Shown in pieces: positions 5,600 to 7,292 of a stretch of DNA of 7,292 bases. The stretch lies in assembly GCA_034436035.1 (NCBI GenBank), contig DAOTVW010000252.1:1-7292 (forward strand). Reading direction: 5' to 3'. This stretch comes from UBA4823 sp034436035 (GTDB lineage Bacteria; Chloroflexota; Anaerolineae; Anaerolineales; UBA4823). The notes beneath the pieces were generated by a model. The model had not been told where the DNA came from and did not search any database. It saw only the letters and a program-made list of their open reading frames with translations. The position numbers and the translations under genes are program-made. Numbering within the stretch: the stretch's first letter is position 1; each line of letters begins with the position of its first letter.

Positions 5600-6291
5600 T
5601 ACCCGAAGCCCATATATTGGTCATTGATGATGAACCACAAATCCAGCGTGCGTTACGCACCATTCTCACCGCCCGTCATTTTCAGGTCAGCCTTGCCAGT
5701 ACTGGCGAAGAAGGTTTGGCTTTAGCGGCAGCAGAACTGCCAGATTTGATTATCCTCGACCTCGGATTGCCGGATATCGATGGCATAGAGGTTTGTCGTC
5801 GGTTAAGAGAATGGACGCAAATCCCCATTATCATCCTCTCTGTTCGAGAAACGGAACGCGAAAAAGTTCTTGCCTTAGATCGCGGTGCAGATGATTACCT
5901 CACCAAACCATTTGGCATCGAGGAATTATTAGCACGTATCCGGGTCGCTTTGCGGCATGCGGCAAAAACGCCGGGGGGAAAATCCTCGATAATTCAGGCT
6001 GGACCGATCACCATTGATCTAGCGGAGCGACGTGTCACCCGCGCTGGTGAGGAGATTAAATTGACCGCTACTGAGTTTAAATTGCTGGCATATCTTGCTT
6101 CCAATGCCGGTAAAGTGCTGACCCATCGTGCCATTCTCTCCAATGTTTGGGATCCGGCTGATGCAGACCGATTAGAATATTTACGCGTCTATATCCGCCA
6201 ACTACGCATGAAACTGGAAGAAGACCCCGATAACCCCAAAATTCTGGTCAATGAACCAGGTATTGGGTACCGCTTTTACACAGAACATTAA
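5596..6291 (+). CDS. kdpE: KdpE-like response regulator (OmpR/PhoB family)
   Basis: The 231-residue product has a receiver domain (about 5-120) with the acidic pair D11/D12, phospho-acceptor D55 in LDLGLPD, S82 and the K104-P105 pair. An OmpR-type winged-helix DNA-binding domain (about 132-229) follows, containing LTATEFKLLAYLASNAGKVLTH and the closing GIGYRF. LILDLGLPDIDG, GADDYLTKPFGIEELLARIRVALR and LEYLRVYIRQLRMKLEEDP are close to E. coli KdpE, so KdpE is the best subfamily match. AAGGAG (5582-5587) is eight bases before the ATG, which overlaps the kinase stop by four bases. It should bind DNA as a dimer after phosphorylation. No kdpFABC operon is in the window, so the target is open and the symbol marks similarity rather than proven function. 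Confidence 0.94.
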   Translation: MIPEAHILVIDDEPQIQRALRTILTARHFQVSLASTGEEGLALAAAELPDLIILDLGLPDIDGIEVCRRLREWTQIPIIILSVRETEREKVLALDRGADDYLTKPFGIEELLARIRVALRHAAKTPGGKSSIIQAGPITIDLAERRVTRAGEEIKLTATEFKLLAYLASNAGKVLTHRAILSNVWDPADADRLEYLRVYIRQLRMKLEEDPDNPKILVNEPGIGYRFYTEH

Positions 6292-6330
6292 TTTTTATTA
6301 TTTTTTTATTTTTTTCTACCCCATTTTTAT
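6292..6330 (+). other. T-rich tract after the regulator gene
   Basis: Directly after the stop codon the plus strand carries several runs of T (including two of seven), broken by A and one CTACCCCA. There is no strong hairpin before them; the best is a four-pair GGTA/TACC stem inside the end of the coding region (6259-6271). It may still help end transcription of the kinase-regulator operon, but it is not a classical intrinsic terminator. Confidence 0.35.
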
Positions 6331-6351
6331 TCGTCCTTAATTCTATTTTAG

Positions 6352-6357
6352 TATAGT
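6352..6357 (+). promoter_or_regulatory. Possible -10 box (TATAGT) for the last gene
   Basis: TATAGT matches five of six consensus positions and would start transcription near 6364, at the left edge of the 9-bp inverted repeat. No TTGACA-like -35 is placed at 16-18 bases upstream in the T-rich tract. Confidence 0.3.
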
Positions 6358-6358
6358 G

Positions 6359-6396
6359 TTTTCCTGACGATGGTGAATCATTCTATCTCAGGAAAA
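6359..6396. promoter_or_regulatory. 9-bp perfect inverted repeat covering the ribosome-binding region of the last gene
   Basis: TTTTCCTGA (6359-6367) and TCAGGAAAA (6388-6396) are exact reverse complements separated by 20 bases. The right arm contains the only Shine-Dalgarno-like word, AGGA (6390-6393), ten bases before the ATG at 6404. The left arm lies just past the possible -10 box. It could be an operator for a dimeric regulator, or an RNA hairpin hiding the ribosome site if transcription starts further upstream. The repeat is seen; the role is inferred. Confidence 0.5.
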
Positions 6397-6403
6397 ATAC
6401 TTT

Positions 6404-7292
6404 ATGTTGAAACCATTTAGCATCCTAACAAAATGGGAAATTAATGATCGGTTTGCCATAAAAGCTGAATATAAAGAGTCTTTATTTCAGGCACAACCGC
6501 AGGCGATCCAAAATTTTTTCCAAGATCAGGCGCGTGTCATCACTCAAGCTATTGAAGCTGGAAAAGCGCGCCTTCGTTTTGCATTCCCCGAATATGTGAT
6601 GATTCCCCTATCCGTCGAACAACCCGTTTATCACAAAGTTAGCCTTGCCCCTCGCTATCGGCGGCAACAAGTTGGGAACCTTTTACGCGCCTATCATGGC
6701 AATGATTTACTTGCAAGTCTGATTGAACGATTTTCTGAATTACAGCGCTCCAACAATATCGCTCTCGCAACCTGCGCAGACCTCTTACGCTTCCTTGTCG
6801 CTCGGCAACTCCTGGAATCCCTTCCAGAAAATGCCGATTCTCTTGATGCGACTGATTACCTTTTGAGTGAATCTGCTGCTCGCCAAAATACAACGCACAA
6901 CCATATAAGCCAATTGCGACCAAGGTTGGAGAATGGGGATGATGAATGCGCAACGCAATCCCCCTTTTTTCTCCCCCAATGGATGGCATTTGATACGAAT
7001 GGTGTCCTTATCGCGCCAACAGAGCAGGATGCCAAAAACCGAATCCAGTTTATGCAGGATTATGTCCATCGTCTATGGATGATATTGGCATTGGATCCGG
7101 CGATAACAGAAGAAGACGCCTATCAAAAACGTTTCAAAGGGATGACAAACCAATTGCTTCATCAAGGTCAGGCATATGCGCGATATCAGACGATGGAGAT
7201 CATCCGCACGATACGAGAGCGGGCAGCCCAAAATGCGTTGAATCGGGGATTGAGTCTGAGCCTACCCTATTTTGACGATCAAGCGCTAGAGC
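6404..7292 (+). CDS. Unrecognised protein, 5' part of a longer gene cut by the window edge
   Basis: The frame from ATG at 6404 stays open to the last base, giving at least 296 residues with no stop. In-frame TGA at 6374-6376 means 6404 is the first possible ATG. I do not recognise the family. The visible part (MLKPFSILTKWEINDRFAIK...) has no signal peptide and no membrane helix, and is rich in Gln, Leu, Arg and Ala, suggesting a mostly helical cytoplasmic protein. A helical stretch near 28-55 precedes a strand-like RLRFAFPEYVMIPL (56-69). Helices rich in Arg/Leu follow at 85-140, then a polar linker about 141-187 and a segment PFFLPQWMAFDTNGVLIAPT (188-207). Further helices with QDYVHRLWMILALDP (218-232) end the visible part. 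It could be co-regulated with, or a target of, the preceding two-component system, but nothing proves this. Confidence 0.8.
   Translation, partial: MLKPFSILTKWEINDRFAIKAEYKESLFQAQPQAIQNFFQDQARVITQAIEAGKARLRFAFPEYVMIPLSVEQPVYHKVSLAPRYRRQQVGNLLRAYHGNDLLASLIERFSELQRSNNIALATCADLLRFLVARQLLESLPENADSLDATDYLLSESAARQNTTHNHISQLRPRLENGDDECATQSPFFLPQWMAFDTNGVLIAPTEQDAKNRIQFMQDYVHRLWMILALDPAITEEDAYQKRFKGMTNQLLHQGQAYARYQTMEIIRTIRERAAQNALNRGLSLSLPYFDDQALE

Noticed and set aside
6639..7069. Minus-strand open frames opposite the last gene
   Set aside because: The plus strand has a single open frame of 889 bases from a defined ATG, and the minus frames are shorter, overlap each other and lack plausible starts.

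Overview
The window looks like an ordinary bacterial chromosome segment. Base composition is close to balanced. The gene set (a KMSKS-type tyrosyl-tRNA synthetase, a small CDGSH Fe-S protein, a DUF1330 protein, an EamA transporter and a short KdpD/KdpE-like pair), a leaderless-looking start and a dispersed GTCATTGCGA-type repeat array would fit an Anaerolineae-like Chloroflexota. That placement is inference; nothing here is diagnostic of a phylum. I see no transposase, phage gene, CRISPR array, tRNA or rRNA.

Layout. Positions 1-391 hold a tandem array with an exact 79-bp period, running off the left edge. Its units alternate between two spacer versions. Next is a two-helix membrane protein with a PH-like domain (509-1027). 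A 129-bp leader follows, with a terminator-like hairpin and an alternative pairing partner. Then comes a tight plus-strand cluster: tyrS (1157-2395), a CDGSH protein (2397-2624) and a DUF1330 protein (2632-2919). An EamA-family transporter (2959-3933) lies convergent to it on the minus strand. Divergent from the transporter, across 130 bp, starts a two-component pair: a DUF4118/KdpD-type histidine kinase (4064-5599) and a KdpE-like OmpR-family regulator (5596-6291), overlapping by four bases. A T-rich spacer and a 9-bp inverted repeat lead into a long unrecognised gene that starts at 6404 and is cut by the right edge.

How the genes work together. tyrS charges tRNA-Tyr and appears to be co-transcribed with the two small proteins. 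The kinase and regulator should form one phosphorelay. It resembles KdpDE, but no potassium transporter is in the window and the kinase lacks the cytoplasmic N-terminal KdpD/Usp region, so its regulon is unknown. The points most worth a second look are the tyrS leader, the alternating repeat array, the leaderless kinase start with its altered ATP-binding G1 box, and the dyad over the ribosome-binding region of the unknown last gene.
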